Counted from the stretch's first letter, positions 11,818 to 24,000 are shown. The stretch is DNA of 64,000 nucleotides from Paramarasmius palmivorus (GCA_037176845.1 JAYKXP010000001.1:434001-498000); one strand, 5' to 3'. Made by a program: numbers and translations. The notes: generated by a model from the sequence alone, not told the origin.

Positions 11818-14274
11818 ATGTTGGTATTGCGGAAACTTGGGTTCTTGTCCTGTCTTTTCAATCTATCGGCGACAGTATTGGCGGCAGGGGCGGGATCTTT
11901 TGAGGATGCGGGCGACACGTTAGTTAGTGGGATGATGGTGCGTAAATCGCTCTTCGAATAGCTATCGGTGCTTGACACCCGAAATAGTTATTTGTCGGCA
12001 ACAATGATAAAGTATATATTTTAGACAAAGCTGAAAGCAACAAGGCCCAGATAAACGGACATTCTGCTTGGGGTGCTGTTTGGCAAGTATCTCCTCTAAT
12101 TCTTACAAAATCTAGCTGAACTATTTTGAAAGGGATATCAATACCCGCCAGGCCGAAACGATGGATGTCAGGACCAATGTCTTCTGTGCAGCAGGGATGC
12201 ATTTGCCCAACGGATCGTTTGTTACGTTTGGAGGAAATTCAGCAATTGGTCCAGGTGATACTCCGTCTTCCGACGGAAAGGGTGATTTCGACGCAAGGCT
12301 TGGTGTATGGGATGGCCGAAAGGCTATTCGTATCCTGAATCCATGTACAAATGCAGACGACTTTGCATCGTCTCGTTGTCAGTGGTACGACGATCCTTCC
12401 GTCCTCTCCATGCAAAAGCAGCGGTGGTATGCCGCAGCCGAACCTCTCGGCGACGGAACTATCACCCTGATAGGTGGCTTCAAAAACGGTGGATACATCA
12501 ATCGAGATGTGCCGAATCGAGATCCATTCGATGGTGGTGCAGAGCCTACCTACGAGTTTTTCCCGTCTGGTGGGCGGGAAGCTCAGATCATGCAGTTCAT
12601 GGGGAACACATCTGGTCTCAATGCTTACGCTCATACCTATCTGATGCCTTCGGGAAAAATGCTGGTTCAGGCAAATTTTTCAACAAGTGTGTCTATGTTC
12701 ACCGTCTAACCTATGGTACTGAAATTCAAGAATTTATAGTGCTTTGGGACCCGGAAACGAACATCGAGACAAATCTACCAGACATGCCAGACAGAGTTAT
12801 TCGGGTGTATCCTGCGTCCGGTGCGGTTGCAATGTTGCCGCTCACCCCCTCGAATGGCTGGAATCCGACTGTTCTTTTCTGTGGTGGGAACGACCTTCCT
12901 GACGAAGCATGGGGTAACTATTCGTTCCCAATGGTCAACACCTGGGAACACCCTGCTTCTAAAGATTGTCAGCGTCTTACACCAGAGCCCACCGACGGTA
13001 GTCTTCCTGAGTACGAAAAGGATGACGATATGATCGAGGGTCGTACAATGGGGCAATTTATTATCCTACCAACGGGTCACTTGCTTGTAGTGAACGGTGG
13101 CTTGAATGGAACTGCAGGCTACTCAAAGGCTACTGGCGAGACTTTCCTTTACGGTGACATGCCATTCGGAATGTCTCTTGCTTCTGGACCAGTCGGAACA
13201 CCAGCGATTTACGATCCAGAAGCGGCGCCAGGTCAGCGATGGTCGAATGATGGTCTACAGACTTCCAATATTGCTCGGCTGTATCATTCATCTGCTATCC
13301 TTCTTCCAGACGCGTCCGTGCTTATTGCAGGATCAAACCCAAACATCGACGTCAACGAGACAACCATCTTCCCCACCGAATACAAGGCCGAGATCTTTTA
13401 TCCGCCTTATTTTTCGGCGACGACGCGTCCCAGATCGTCTGGTATTCCCGACACCCTTTCATACGGTGGGGGTTACTTCAACATCACGATACCTGCCGAT
13501 TCCTTCTCTGGCTTGTCTAACGATGCAGCCGAGAAAACGCACGTCGCTGTCATTCGGCCTGGCTGGACCACTCACGCAATGAACATGGGCCAGCGATATC
13601 TACAATTGAACAATACTTATACCGTTGACAAAAGCGGTTCTTTGACCTTGCATGTCTCGCAGATGCCCCCAAATTCTAACATATTTCAACCAGGGCCTGC
13701 ATGGGTCTATGTCGTTATGAACGGAATACCTTCCAACGGCACATTCGTGATCGTCGGTACAGGAAAAGTCGAACGTCAGCCTTTGTCAGACCCTTCTCCG
13801 CTTCCTGCCAGCATACGTGTTGATACTGCAAGGGGAACAGGGGATGGATCTCCTGGTGGCTCGTCGAACTCCGATAAGGTCACTAGCTCATTAAGCACTG
13901 GCGCTCTCGTTGGCATCATTGCTGGAGCCGTGGTTGGTCTCTGTTTACTCGGCGCGCTTGTTAGGATTGTCATTGCCAAACGTCGTAGAAGTCGGGCTGC
14001 ATTGGATCATGCAGCATCAGCATATCCTATGACGATGGGTGCCAATCGCATCGCTGGTGGAGGGTATGGTTCTTCACAGGCGTCTCTCCTAGTAGATCAG
14101 AGAGAAGCCTACAATGCCTCTAGTTCATCCTGGGGCAAAGGCAACATCGAAGTGGGCTACCCTGAGCAATACGGGAGAGCACAGCCGTATAGAGGCTTTA
14201 GCGTTGACTCAGACCCGTACGCTGCTCAATCGCCAATGCACCACAATGCCGGAGTATACGGGCGGCCATTCTGA
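11818..14274 (+). CDS. Copper radical oxidase 2 (glyoxal oxidase-like, AA5_1), membrane-anchored, intact
   Basis: This is the only fully intact copy of the tandem array. Exons 11818-11937, 11988-12082, 12133-12686 and 12740-14274 sum to 768 codons exactly. It has a signal peptide (MLVLRKLGFLSCLFNLSATV start) and the radical-site Cys90 in NVFCAAGMHLPNGS. The partner Tyr is in QKQRWYAAAEPLGDG, the Tyr-His ligands in RLYHSSAILLPDASV, and the last His ligand in THAMNMGQRYLQL. A linker precedes the transmembrane segment LVGIIAGAVVGLCLLGALV and the KRRRSR stop-transfer. The cytoplasmic tail of roughly 100 residues ends in DPYAAQSPM and GRPF. Intron 2 (12083-12132) starts with GC, not GT, while the same intron in copies 1 and 3 is GT-AG. 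This copy is more diverged from copy 1 than copy 3 is over the middle of exon 3. Confidence 0.94.
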
Positions 14275-15414
14275 TGTTTTGTTGCCGTTCAGCTCACTGC
14301 TCCCGCTTTGCTCGCCCGTTTCTCCCTGCCGTGCAGGTGAATACAACCTGGAATCGTCTACCCGTTTATTCATTCACATTTGGAACGTTGCCGCGATGAT
14401 CCATATCAGAGTATTATTGCGGGGTGCATCTCCCGCTGTGGGATTTACATATGATGTCTTGTGTGGTGCATGACCAAGCAGCTTAGTACAAGGCTTAGTT
14501 CAACCGAAGTATCTATGTCCTCTTCTGTTCCCCCTTTCCCCTAACCGCTTTATTACATCGCGGTGTATACCAGCGCCGATAGTGTTTAACACCGATACAT
14601 GCTGTCTTTCCGTGTTATAGCCATGAAATGAAACAATACGGAAGAGCCGAGAATAGGCAGAACATTCGAGAGCGGGAGTTGATCGAGATCGACCAACGGC
14701 AGAGGCGTAGAGAATGGGTTGAACCAATGTGTAAAAACTTTAACTTTCCAATTAATGGCTACAGTCGAAGGTTTTGGGTAGTCCTGAGTGCAGTACATAG
14801 AAGTGACAAGTTCAACTTGGGGCTTTCTGCTGCAGCTAAGCGCTTAGCCCTTTATGTAAGGTCTTCAGGGCAGCCCGACACGTGACAGTTCCAGAGGCGC
14901 CCAATTCTTTGAATCTTTCCAAACTTTGCACATTGCACCTACTCCCGGATGTCGTCGAAGCCCACGCGCTCACGTCTCAATGAGCCATTATAGCCATCAC
15001 CCTTTCTAGACGTCGAACTCGATTCCCTACACAAGAAGCAAGTAATCATGATTCTGGGTTTCCATTTCGGTTTACTTGGCGTTCAACAGACCGCAGCACT
15101 GGTTTTGAGGCTGTGATCGTCTCTGTGAACCGGCATTGGTACCGTTCCTGTCAGTCGGTCAGTCGGTCAGTCGAGGCATATTGGCGGTCTATTGATGGTA
15201 CGTTCCTCAGGATCGTCAACCCTTGGAATCATCTTACTCACAGCAAACACAGGCAACCTTGAGGTCTTTCGCGGACACCCAAGAACTCTTGAGACGAACA
15301 AGAAGGACAAGTCAAGGACAAGGCTTGTCGACGGCCGAATGACGGCGTAGTTGAGTGATGGGCCGGGAACATGTACTTTTTTGTGTACCTCGTGCTTCAA
15401 CAAATACAGGCCTT
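14275..15414. other. Intergenic between copper radical oxidases 2 and 3
   Basis: No gene is recognised. A short tandem repeat of three 8-bp units (TCAGTCGG, last unit ending A) lies at 15151-15174. The rest is the 3' flank of copy 2 and the 5' flank of copy 3. Confidence 0.5.
15151..15174. repeat. Short tandem repeat, 3 x 8 bp
   Basis: TCAGTCGG occurs three times head to tail (third unit ends TCGA). It lies about 240 bp upstream of the TATA box of copper radical oxidase 3. Whether it has a function is unknown. Confidence 0.7.
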
Positions 15415-15421
15415 TATAAGG
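15415..15421 (+). promoter_or_regulatory. Putative TATA box of copper radical oxidase 3
   Basis: TATAAGG lies 133 bp before the ATG at 15548, the same heptamer and nearly the same spacing as in copy 2. Confidence 0.5.
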
Positions 15422-15547
15422 CTCGCAGGTATGATGCCAACGCCACCTTTCTTGCCTTCTTTTTGACCCTCCGCTTCTTAGACAGTTCTAAATTGGGTCA
15501 TCTGTCCGCTCGTTTTCATTCATAGACCACCCTTTGATTTTGTTCCG

Positions 15548-17694
15548 ATGCTGGCACCTTCTGGAGTGCTTCGACTGTCGCTTTGGCTCGGCCTTTCAAC
15601 TGGTTCGGCACTGGCTGCCACTGCTGGATCTTTCGCTGATGGAGGGAACACACAAGTTAGTGCTATGATGGTATGTAGTCAAGCATATATGGGTATTCCT
15701 GCCCTAACTCTTTTCACGTACTCTAATAGATGTTTGTGGGCAACAACGAGAAAGTATACATTCTGGATAAAGCAGAGAGTAATGCTGCTCAAGTCAATGG
15801 TCATTCGGCGTGGGGCTCTGCCTGGTGAGTATCGTTGACTATTACAACCTCGCTCTAGCTCACTCGATGAAAGGGATCTCAACACACATCAAGCCGATGT
15901 GATGGACGTCAGAACTAACGTCTTCTGTGCTGGAGGAATGCATCTCCCGAATGGATCATACGTCACGTTCGGTGGTAACAAGGCAATTGGTCCAGGAGAC
16001 ACACCATCTTCGGACGGACAGGATACATTCGATGCCAGGCTTGGTGTGTGGGATGGGCGGAGAGCTATTCGGCTAGTTGATCCATGTACAAGCTCCGATG
16101 ACTGGACTTCAAGTAAGTGCCAGTGGTTCGACGATCCGAATGTGCTAGCAATGCAGAAACAACGTTGGTACGCTGCTGCTGAGCCCTTAGGAGACGGTTC
16201 CATTGCAATTATCGGTGGTTATACTAATGGTGGCTATATCAACCGAAATTATCCCAACGACGATCCCGCGACGTCACATGGAGGATCTGAGCCTACATAC
16301 GAATTCTTCCCCGCGAATGGCAGAGAGGCGGCAGTGATGAATTTCATGATCAAAACCTCTGGTCTTAACTCTTATGCTCATACCTACCTGATGCCCTCGG
16401 GGAAGATGTTCGTTCAGGCCAATTATTCCACTAGTGAGCCCGCTTTCTTTGACCAATTCAATCCACTGAACATGTACATATAGTCCTCTGGGAGCCCGAG
16501 ACCAACGTTGAAACCGAACTCCCTGACATGCCGGACCAAATCGTTCGTGTATACCCAGCATCAGGTGCCACCGCAATGCTCCCACTTACTCCTGCCAACA
16601 ACTATAATCCCACTATACTATTCTGTGGCGGTATCTACATGCCAGATGAAGCGTGGGGTGACTTCACCTTTCCCTCGTGTTAACACTTGGGAGATTCCCG
16701 CCTCTCGCGACTGCCAGCGTATCACTCCTGAACCACAGGATGGCTCTGCACCCACTTACACGAAGGACGACGAGATGATCGAGACCCGCACCATGGGCCA
16801 GTTCATCATTCTCCCTGATGGCAAGCTGCTTGTCGTCAATGGCGGTCTCAACGGGACAGGCAGGATACTCTCAAGCCACCGGCCAGACCTCATTGTACGG
16901 GATATGCCTTATGGGATGTCGCTCGCAGCTGGACCCGTCGGAACGCCAGCTCTCTACGACCCGAATGCGTCTGCTGGTAGTCGATGGTCCAACGAAGGCT
17001 ACGAGACTTCCAGCATCCCACGACTTTATCATTCGTCCGCTATCCTTCTCCCCGATGCGTCAGTTCTCATTGCCGGGTCCAACCCAAACGTCGACGTCAA
17101 CACATCCACTGTTTTCCCAACCGAGTACCGAGCTGAGGTCTTCTATCCCCACTACTTCTCTGCTAGCACTCGACCAACTCCATCTGGTATCCCAGACAGG
17201 TTGACTTACGGCGGTGATCCTTTCGACATCACTGTCCCCGCTGGCTCATTCTCCGGCGATTCAAATGACGCAGCTGAGAACACTCACGTGTCGGTTGTTC
17301 GTCCTGGGTGGACCACCCATGGTATGAACATGGGACAGCGATATCTTCAACTCAACAACACCTACACCGTCAACGAAGATGGCTCCATCACGCTGCACAC
17401 AGCCCAGATGCCCCCAACGCGAACATTTTCCAGCCTGGCCCCGCTTTTGTATTTGTTGTTGTAAATGGGATACCAAGCAATGGTACACATGTCATTGTGG
17501 GTTCTGGGCAAATCGAACAGCAGACCCTATCTGCTGCGTCTTCCCTACCCGCCAGTCAGCGTCGTGAAGGTGCCTCTGGAAGCGGTGGTGGTAACAATGG
17601 CGCAATGAACATTTCAGCGAGCTTCACTGTTGTTCTCGGCGCTGTCCTGGCCGTCTTAGGACTTAGGTACCAGCCTATGATCTTAGGATCTTAG
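15548..17694 (+). CDS. Copper radical oxidase 3 (glyoxal oxidase-like), four single-base frame disruptions
   Basis: This is the third tandem copy, with the same four-exon structure: 15548-15670, 15730-15824, 15874-16433, 16484-17694. Catalytic residues are present: Cys in NVFCAGGMHLPNGS, Tyr in QKQRWYAAAEPLGDG, Tyr-His in RLYHSSAILLPDASV, His in THGMNMGQRYLQL. Exon 4 is broken by an extra T at 16675 (stop at 16681-16683 in the original frame), an extra G at 16859/16860, a missing G at 16899-16901 and a missing A near 17416. The four changes cancel, so total exon length is still a multiple of three. Conservation resumes immediately after each. Unlike copies 1 and 2 it lacks a cytoplasmic tail. 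After a Gly/Ser/Asn stretch it ends in ISASFTVVLGAVLAVLGL, which suits a GPI signal or tail anchor. It is either a very young pseudogene or an intact gene with sequence errors. Confidence 0.85.
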
Positions 17695-17979
17695 ATGTCT
17701 ATGGGTGGAATTCCAACGTAAAAGGACTTCTTAACTATACATCCGGCTTCCTATAACCGGTATTGTAATAAACACAGGACTTTTCATCGTATAGTAGTAG
17801 TTTTTATATCCCGCTGATGTGGAACATCTGACACTAATATACGGAATCATGAACTTCACGACACATGGACTTGGTTTATCACACTTGTCATTTCAATGGA
17901 ACTTTAATATGTATGCGCTGTGCGATTCGAAGACTTCTAAAACGAAAAAGAGGAGTCGTTGTAACTTAAGTGGCGGTAA

Positions 17980-19741
17980 TCATGAGACTCCCTTTCCTTC
18001 AAGTCGCTCTATTGCTCTGTGTAACATCTTCCGTGCATCAGTCTCCCATGCCCACTTCCAGTTATCCACTAGAACACCTCCTAACTTGTGAAGATTGTGT
18101 GCTACAATGTTACTCGGAGAATTCTCAAAATCGAGATCATCCAAGTGCAAGGCAAGGCACTGTCCATTGATCCGTGCTCGTTCCGCTAGTTCTTGAGTCC
18201 AGGGACGTCGTATCGAGTCGTATATGCTCAAAACCCGGGGGATTGTGTCTCGTGGTTGTGCTTGGATGACCAAGAAGCTCGGCTAGAATATATGCGTCCT
18301 TAACATAGATGTCAGTCAGTGGATCCACGCTGACTTTGAGTATTCCATACTTCAATAGCCTGACCTGCCCCAGTACCCTGGTGAGGAGTGCATCCATGGG
18401 CCTTGGTTAAGATTTCAGCGCGGATCCATGAGATGGGACTGACATCACGTACCGCGTCACCTAGGAGAGCCACGTTGCGGAAAACGTATGAAGATAGTGG
18501 CTTTACAGTATGAATCGCCCACTTCGTGGGGTTGTATATGAGCTGAAGCAGATGAGAAGTATGTCGTAGTCGTCTGCATAGAACGAGCTCACCTTTAGCC
18601 ATGCTTTTGCTTCGGATTCCCAATTGTCGAAAGAGGTTATACTATAAACTTCGCTCGAGTGTACACTTTCGCTCCAACGACCTGGATAGTTCGAGCCCTT
18701 TGAGTTCTTCCTTGAGGCTAAACACGACAAGGTTGACCATTTGACCGAAGGATACAGGATACGCGAGTATAAACTTTACCAAATTAGATGAGATGCGTGA
18801 AGTATGGAATTCAGATACTCACAGCATTTCGTCCAGTGTACTACCCAAAGTTGAATAGGCATACTCTCTGAAAGAGCAAAGAAAACATACCACTACAGGG
18901 TGCCGCGGCAAAGTGATTCCCCCGAAGGTCTGTTCAAGCGCATCGACGGGTATCAAGGACCTGTAGGCCGTCCAACCGGAGTACTCTGGATCGATGCATT
19001 CTTCAATATGCGCGGATGGACGTCCTTCGCTTCTGGCAACCGAAGCGTGCTCAAGGAGCATGCAAGAACGTGTCGCAGATTTTAGTCCGTCCGCACCTAC
19101 TAGGACATCACATGCCGCTGCGGAGCCGTCTTGGAAATAAAGTTGAAGTGATCCATCGGCGTTTCGCGAGTATGAGTGGAGACGCTTGGAATAGTAAAGC
19201 CCGCAGTTTGGAGATAGATGATCCAACATAGTCTGTTGAAAGTGCCCTCTATGAAAAGTTGACAGGTTCCCTGGAACGAACGTCAGATGCATAGATACAG
19301 AGAAGGATATACTGTGTCGACACACCTCGTCCCCTCATCTTAAGAAACTCGACGCCTTTTATTTGATCACTTTTCCTAAACGTGAAAGCAAGAGCTGAGG
19401 AACAGTGAGCATCTAGAACATGAATCGATACAAGCTTGACGCACTTTCATCATAAGCCGGGAAATGTAAGGATACCTTTTTCATATCGTCGGCAAGCCCC
19501 ATAGCCTCTAATATCCCCCATGTACGGGGCCACATTCCGATCCCGGCACCAAACATTGACAATTGCGAAGCAGATTCATAGATATTGGTTGATATCGAGG
19601 AGAACTTTGACAGGGCACAGGCGTGTATCAATCCTCCGATGCCGCCTCCACTATTGAGACGTTTGAGCTCAACGCACACAAAGAAAGGCACGATCGTACA
19701 CACCAAATAGCGACTCTGAGTTTCGGAACGTTTCCCATCAT
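17980..19741 (-). CDS. FAD-dependent monooxygenase (salicylate hydroxylase-like), frame disrupted
   Basis: This is a group A flavoprotein hydroxylase of the PF01494 type. From the ATG at 19741 (or 19738) the first exon joins in phase to give VAICGGGIGGLIHACALSK, the FAD-binding GxGxxG fold. The next parts read MFGAGIGMWPRTWGILEAMG, then FHRGHFQQTMLDHL and CDVLVGADGLKSATR (the DG motif). The C-terminal GD motif NVALLGDA continues across an intron as HGCTPHQGTGAGQAIE. The end reads RVLSIYDSIRRPWTQELAERA and finishes at 17980. Two one-base shifts are needed, near 18695 and near 18258, and the join around 18790-18890 is also not clean. There is no signal peptide, so it is probably cytosolic. Such enzymes hydroxylate or decarboxylate aromatic acids; the substrate is unknown. 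It converges with copper radical oxidase 3. Confidence 0.75.
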
Positions 19742-21010
19742 GTTGGTCTAACGCAGTTTGACGGGGGAAGAGGACGAATCAACGCAAGCTCCTACGGCCA
19801 TAAGGTATTAAAGGATTCTATATGGTTGATCTATGCCATACTACCCGCAACATATTGGCCCGAACGAAGACTGGGGAGAAGCTGGTCCATGGGCCATGCA
19901 AGTGGCGTTAATTATCAGGTGAATCCGACATTTTCGCACATGTAGCTTTCATGAGGCTCTGGCCCAGGCTGATGGCGTCCCCAGTGTCCACCAAAATGGA
20001 CTGACTCGACCAAAAGAAAGGTCGCTATTTGATGGTATATTCAGAAGTGGATAAAAACCGGAGGCCCGCGGGCAACGCATGATTTGGACGCTGAGGAATA
20101 CCCGAAGATACTGAACCTCGCCCTCATCGTCGTTTGCGGATGGAAGCTAGATCCCTTCGTGCCTTTCGTAGGAGTCCGCGGACAGACCAACTCCATGACT
20201 GTCAAGGGGGATCATGCATGAGCTCTTGCGAGGATCGGAAGCTCAAGACAGCCTTCAACCCTGATTCTACGAGCTCACAAATGAATCAGTGATAAGCTCT
20301 GCTAAGACGATTTGTAGAACCATACAGGACACGACGAGAATGTATGCCGGATTGCGCGGTAGTCATCGAGACGACATTTTTAGGAATGCTGTATGTGGCG
20401 TACTTCTTGGACTGGACTTCGTTGCTTCTTTCCATTCAAAGTCCTACATCTGCACAAGATGTTCCTCTTTAGAAAGTTCTAGCAAGTTTCAGCAAACTAG
20501 GGGAAACTGATGTAATCGCACACCCATGCGAACGAAGGAGTAGTCATGCAACTGTGGTCACTGCGAGCATCTGGCTGGTTATGTATGGCTGGACGCTGAA
20601 CAGTATGAAAGGAGAGTAGTACCGACATGACACGACTGCGAATCTGCGATGTTGTTGAACGCTGTTGAACGTCGAGGCTCAAGCTCAAGCTTAGCGCTTA
20701 GGCCGAGCTCAGGCTGTGCAACGGTCGGGCCGGTTACGTCATAACATTTCTGCAATTTTTTCGCCTCAAGCAAGCCTACAAGTCGTCCCCCACTGTAGCA
20801 AATCTGTAGATCGTTTCCAGTATTGCTCTATGATGCTCCTCGACAAATAATTTATCTATTCCGAAAACAGAAACAAGACTTGGAGAACAAGTTGATAACA
20901 ACGAACACAAATGCAACGAGATCCAAGGTCAACAACAGAAACAAGCGAGAAAAGAGACAATCGGAAAGAAGTACGTGGATGAGGTAAAATGGAAATTGGG
21001 TGAGCTATCT
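19742..21010. other. Intergenic, no gene recognised
   Basis: About 1.3 kb without a recognisable gene on either strand. It separates the 5' end of the monooxygenase from the 3' end of the O-methyltransferase. Confidence 0.5.
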
Positions 21011-24000
21011 CTATTGCGTATAATCTCGTCTCCCATGGTCAACACGTTCAATCTGTGCAGCAGCTGCTAGTACTGATCCGCCAGGGATTGTTGCTTCCTC
21101 ATGAGACACTTCAGAGGATTCGCAAGTAGACCTGCCTTTGTTTTCGCTGAAGTCGAGCGCTCTTCTTGCATAGATCGTCGAGCCACTCAGCTCTGAAAGT
21201 TGCATGAACGAACTTGACCCCGCTCGTCCAACGCCAACTCCTGAAGATGTCACTATGCTTTCAGAACGTTTTCGGGGTGTACTAGGGGCAAGCTGAGCGT
21301 GAGATTGGCGGCGCGTTATCTGTCGAACTGCTATTGGAGATGGGGGAGAGAGCGGAGATAGTGGGCTCGTTACTGGTGGCGACGGTGAGGCTGAAGGCTC
21401 GTAACCTTGACGGATAGGGATCATGGAAGGAGGAATAGGTGGAACAGGTGGCAAATCTCCACTTGACGCTGTTGCGGCACTGCCGAGGCTGGCAAAAGAT
21501 GAACGCCGACTGAGAGACAATGCAGGGCGCCTAGGTGATAGTGGTGAAGGAGGTGGATGACGGAATGAGGTTGTGGAAGGGGCTTGTTCCTGGGGAAGCA
21601 AGCTGAGATAGCTGCGCATGGGATGTTCGACGTTTGATGATCGGCATCTGCGGTTGCGATACTAGCCGCGGGGAAGATATGGCTGGGCGTGAAGGGGTAG
21701 GCGAAGGAGAGTTGGGCGGTATTGAAAGAGGTGAAGGTCTCGCTTTTCTGGTAGAGCCAGTGGTGGGCGCGGCTGGTACAAACTTGGAAACCACCGGCTT
21801 CAAGCCAACGCTTGGCAAGAGTCGCCTACCACCTCTCAGAGCCTTTCCAAAACGATTCCGCGCCTCTTCAAATGATGGAAGTGCTGTCTGCGAGCCGAAT
21901 GTTGGTGTCCCACACCTTGAGTGGGATCTCCCGTATACCTCTACAGGAATGTCCAGATTATCCGCGTTTCCACCGGTCTTGTGCGAGGCATCGAAGGAAC
22001 GCAGAGCCGCTACCTGCTCGGGCTCTTTTTTGTGGTGGAACGTCGGTGGGCACTGCTGTAATGTGACCGAAGTGAGATCCAGAACCTTTCGCAATTTTTG
22101 TCACTTTCCATCCAGCGGAACGGGCCAAAGATACTATTTCCCGCAAGGTGCGCTCTTGACCATTGAAAGTAACTTGCATCTAGGCTAATTATCAGGATTA
22201 GGAGTAAACGAACGAATTATTGCCTGGCTCACGGTCATATCCATCCAATAGACATTGGCGCTGGCTTTGCCAAGGTTCGCGAGAAGAGGTTGAGGAACCG
22301 AGCGATTCTCTACTCCTTCGATATCTTCTAAATCGCCGGAATCATTCGCTGTCTTTGTTGCAGGCGAAGACCTGCCGAACTCATCTGCGCACGCCATAGG
22401 AACCACGAAGTCTGCGATGAGTAGCTTGGTCGTGTTAGTGGCTGCCTCCCGAAGTCGTAAGAGGATCATCCGAGCGTAATCAGTTGGCCAGTCATGAAGA
22501 ACAACCCGCAGGAGAAAGACAGCTGCGTCTCTGATTGGTTGGGGAGTGAAGAAGTCGTGGACTGCAGTAGACCATCAGTGCGGTTCGTCGTTTTACTCAA
22601 AAACGGCCCACCTTGAAATCTTGCAATACCCTGATCCAAGTATTCTGGACATTTCGCTTCCATGCCTTTTCTCCCATCGCTACCACGACCTCTCGATCTT
22701 GGACTACGAATTTCAAACCCAGTGCTTCCTCGTCACCAGGGCTGGAAAAAGCATGAGCCAGCAACATGCTCGTAGAACCAATACCACCGCCAACATCCAC
22801 GATGGTACTGCCCTTCGGAAGTGATTGCCAATCAAAGCCTACGCCTCGTTTAGTGTCGTTCAATCAAAACTGAATCCAAGCCTTACCTTGCAACACCGTG
22901 CCAGGTGCTTCCCAAGATTCCGTTCCCGTCATCGCGAATGCCAAATCTCTCCAATCGAAATTGGTTAGGGTTGGCTGAGGGATCTATCGGTGCCTTCCCA
23001 AACATCTTCGTGGTGACATTCTTCTGACTCGACCCCGACCGTTGATGGCTGCGTACACCCGTAGTTCCATCAGAACCTGACTTACTGAGCAGCCATCCTC
23101 CACGACCTGGTCCGTTGACGCGATTTTCCTCTATGCCTTCGCCTTCGAGCCACCCAAAGAATCCAATCCCTTCGCAGCCAAACGCATGATTGAAAGGTGC
23201 TCTGGTAGGATCCTTTGCATTCTTGTGAGAATCTGGAGAGAGGAGGTACGATTCTGTGGTGTATGCTGCTGCCTTTCTGTAGCTCATCGGTGCTGACAAG
23301 AGATGCGTTAGATCTAGTATGGCTGACATGATGTCTCCAACTCACCACATGCCAACAAAGGCTGCTACTCCTGTCGTATCCCGATACTTTTCCGTAGGCC
23401 TGTTATCGATATATATTAAAGGACTGCAGATTCGACTTCTCAAAGTACTTACGCCTTCTTCAGGTCCTCTAGGGACTTTCCAGTACTTATGATAGATGAA
23501 ATTCGGTTGTTCGCGAAAACGTTTGGTGCCACTTCACGGACATAATGATGAGTGGCAAGGAGACGCAGAACATGTGCTAGAAAGGGTAAGCTGAGCTTGT
23601 GCGGATAAGAGAGGAAGATAGAATCCCAACCAAGTTTGCTCTCGTCGATGCCGGTCTCTTCGGAGATGATTTTCACATGTAATCCTCCTGGTCCCGCTTT
23701 CTGAAGAATCTCTGGAGTGTGAGATGCCTCAAACAGCCTCATACACGAAGGTAGGTGATACTGCGAAAGGATTATAAGTGAGACATATCCAAAAACGCGT
23801 CGCAACCGACTGAAATAAACAGAAGGCTTTCAAGGACGTATGTCGCGAAGGACTCACCGCCATCACTGCATCACACAAATTGAGAAACGGCGGCTGAACG
23901 GTGGCGCTCATTTGGCCACACGCGCCTACGATTTTGTTGATCGCAAATATCACGTCTGGATGTGTTGCAAGAATTTCTGATGCTGAATTCAGATCACATG

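Noticed and set aside
15548..17694. Calling oxidase copy 3 a pseudogene outright
   Set aside because: Similar one-base breaks occur in essential genes of this window and the protein is otherwise conserved, so error is at least as likely as decay.
21634..22188. Plus-strand open frame of about 184 codons opposite the O-methyltransferase tail
   Set aside because: It has no start context or family similarity, and the minus strand continues the methyltransferase core at 22179. It is most likely an antisense shadow of biased codons.
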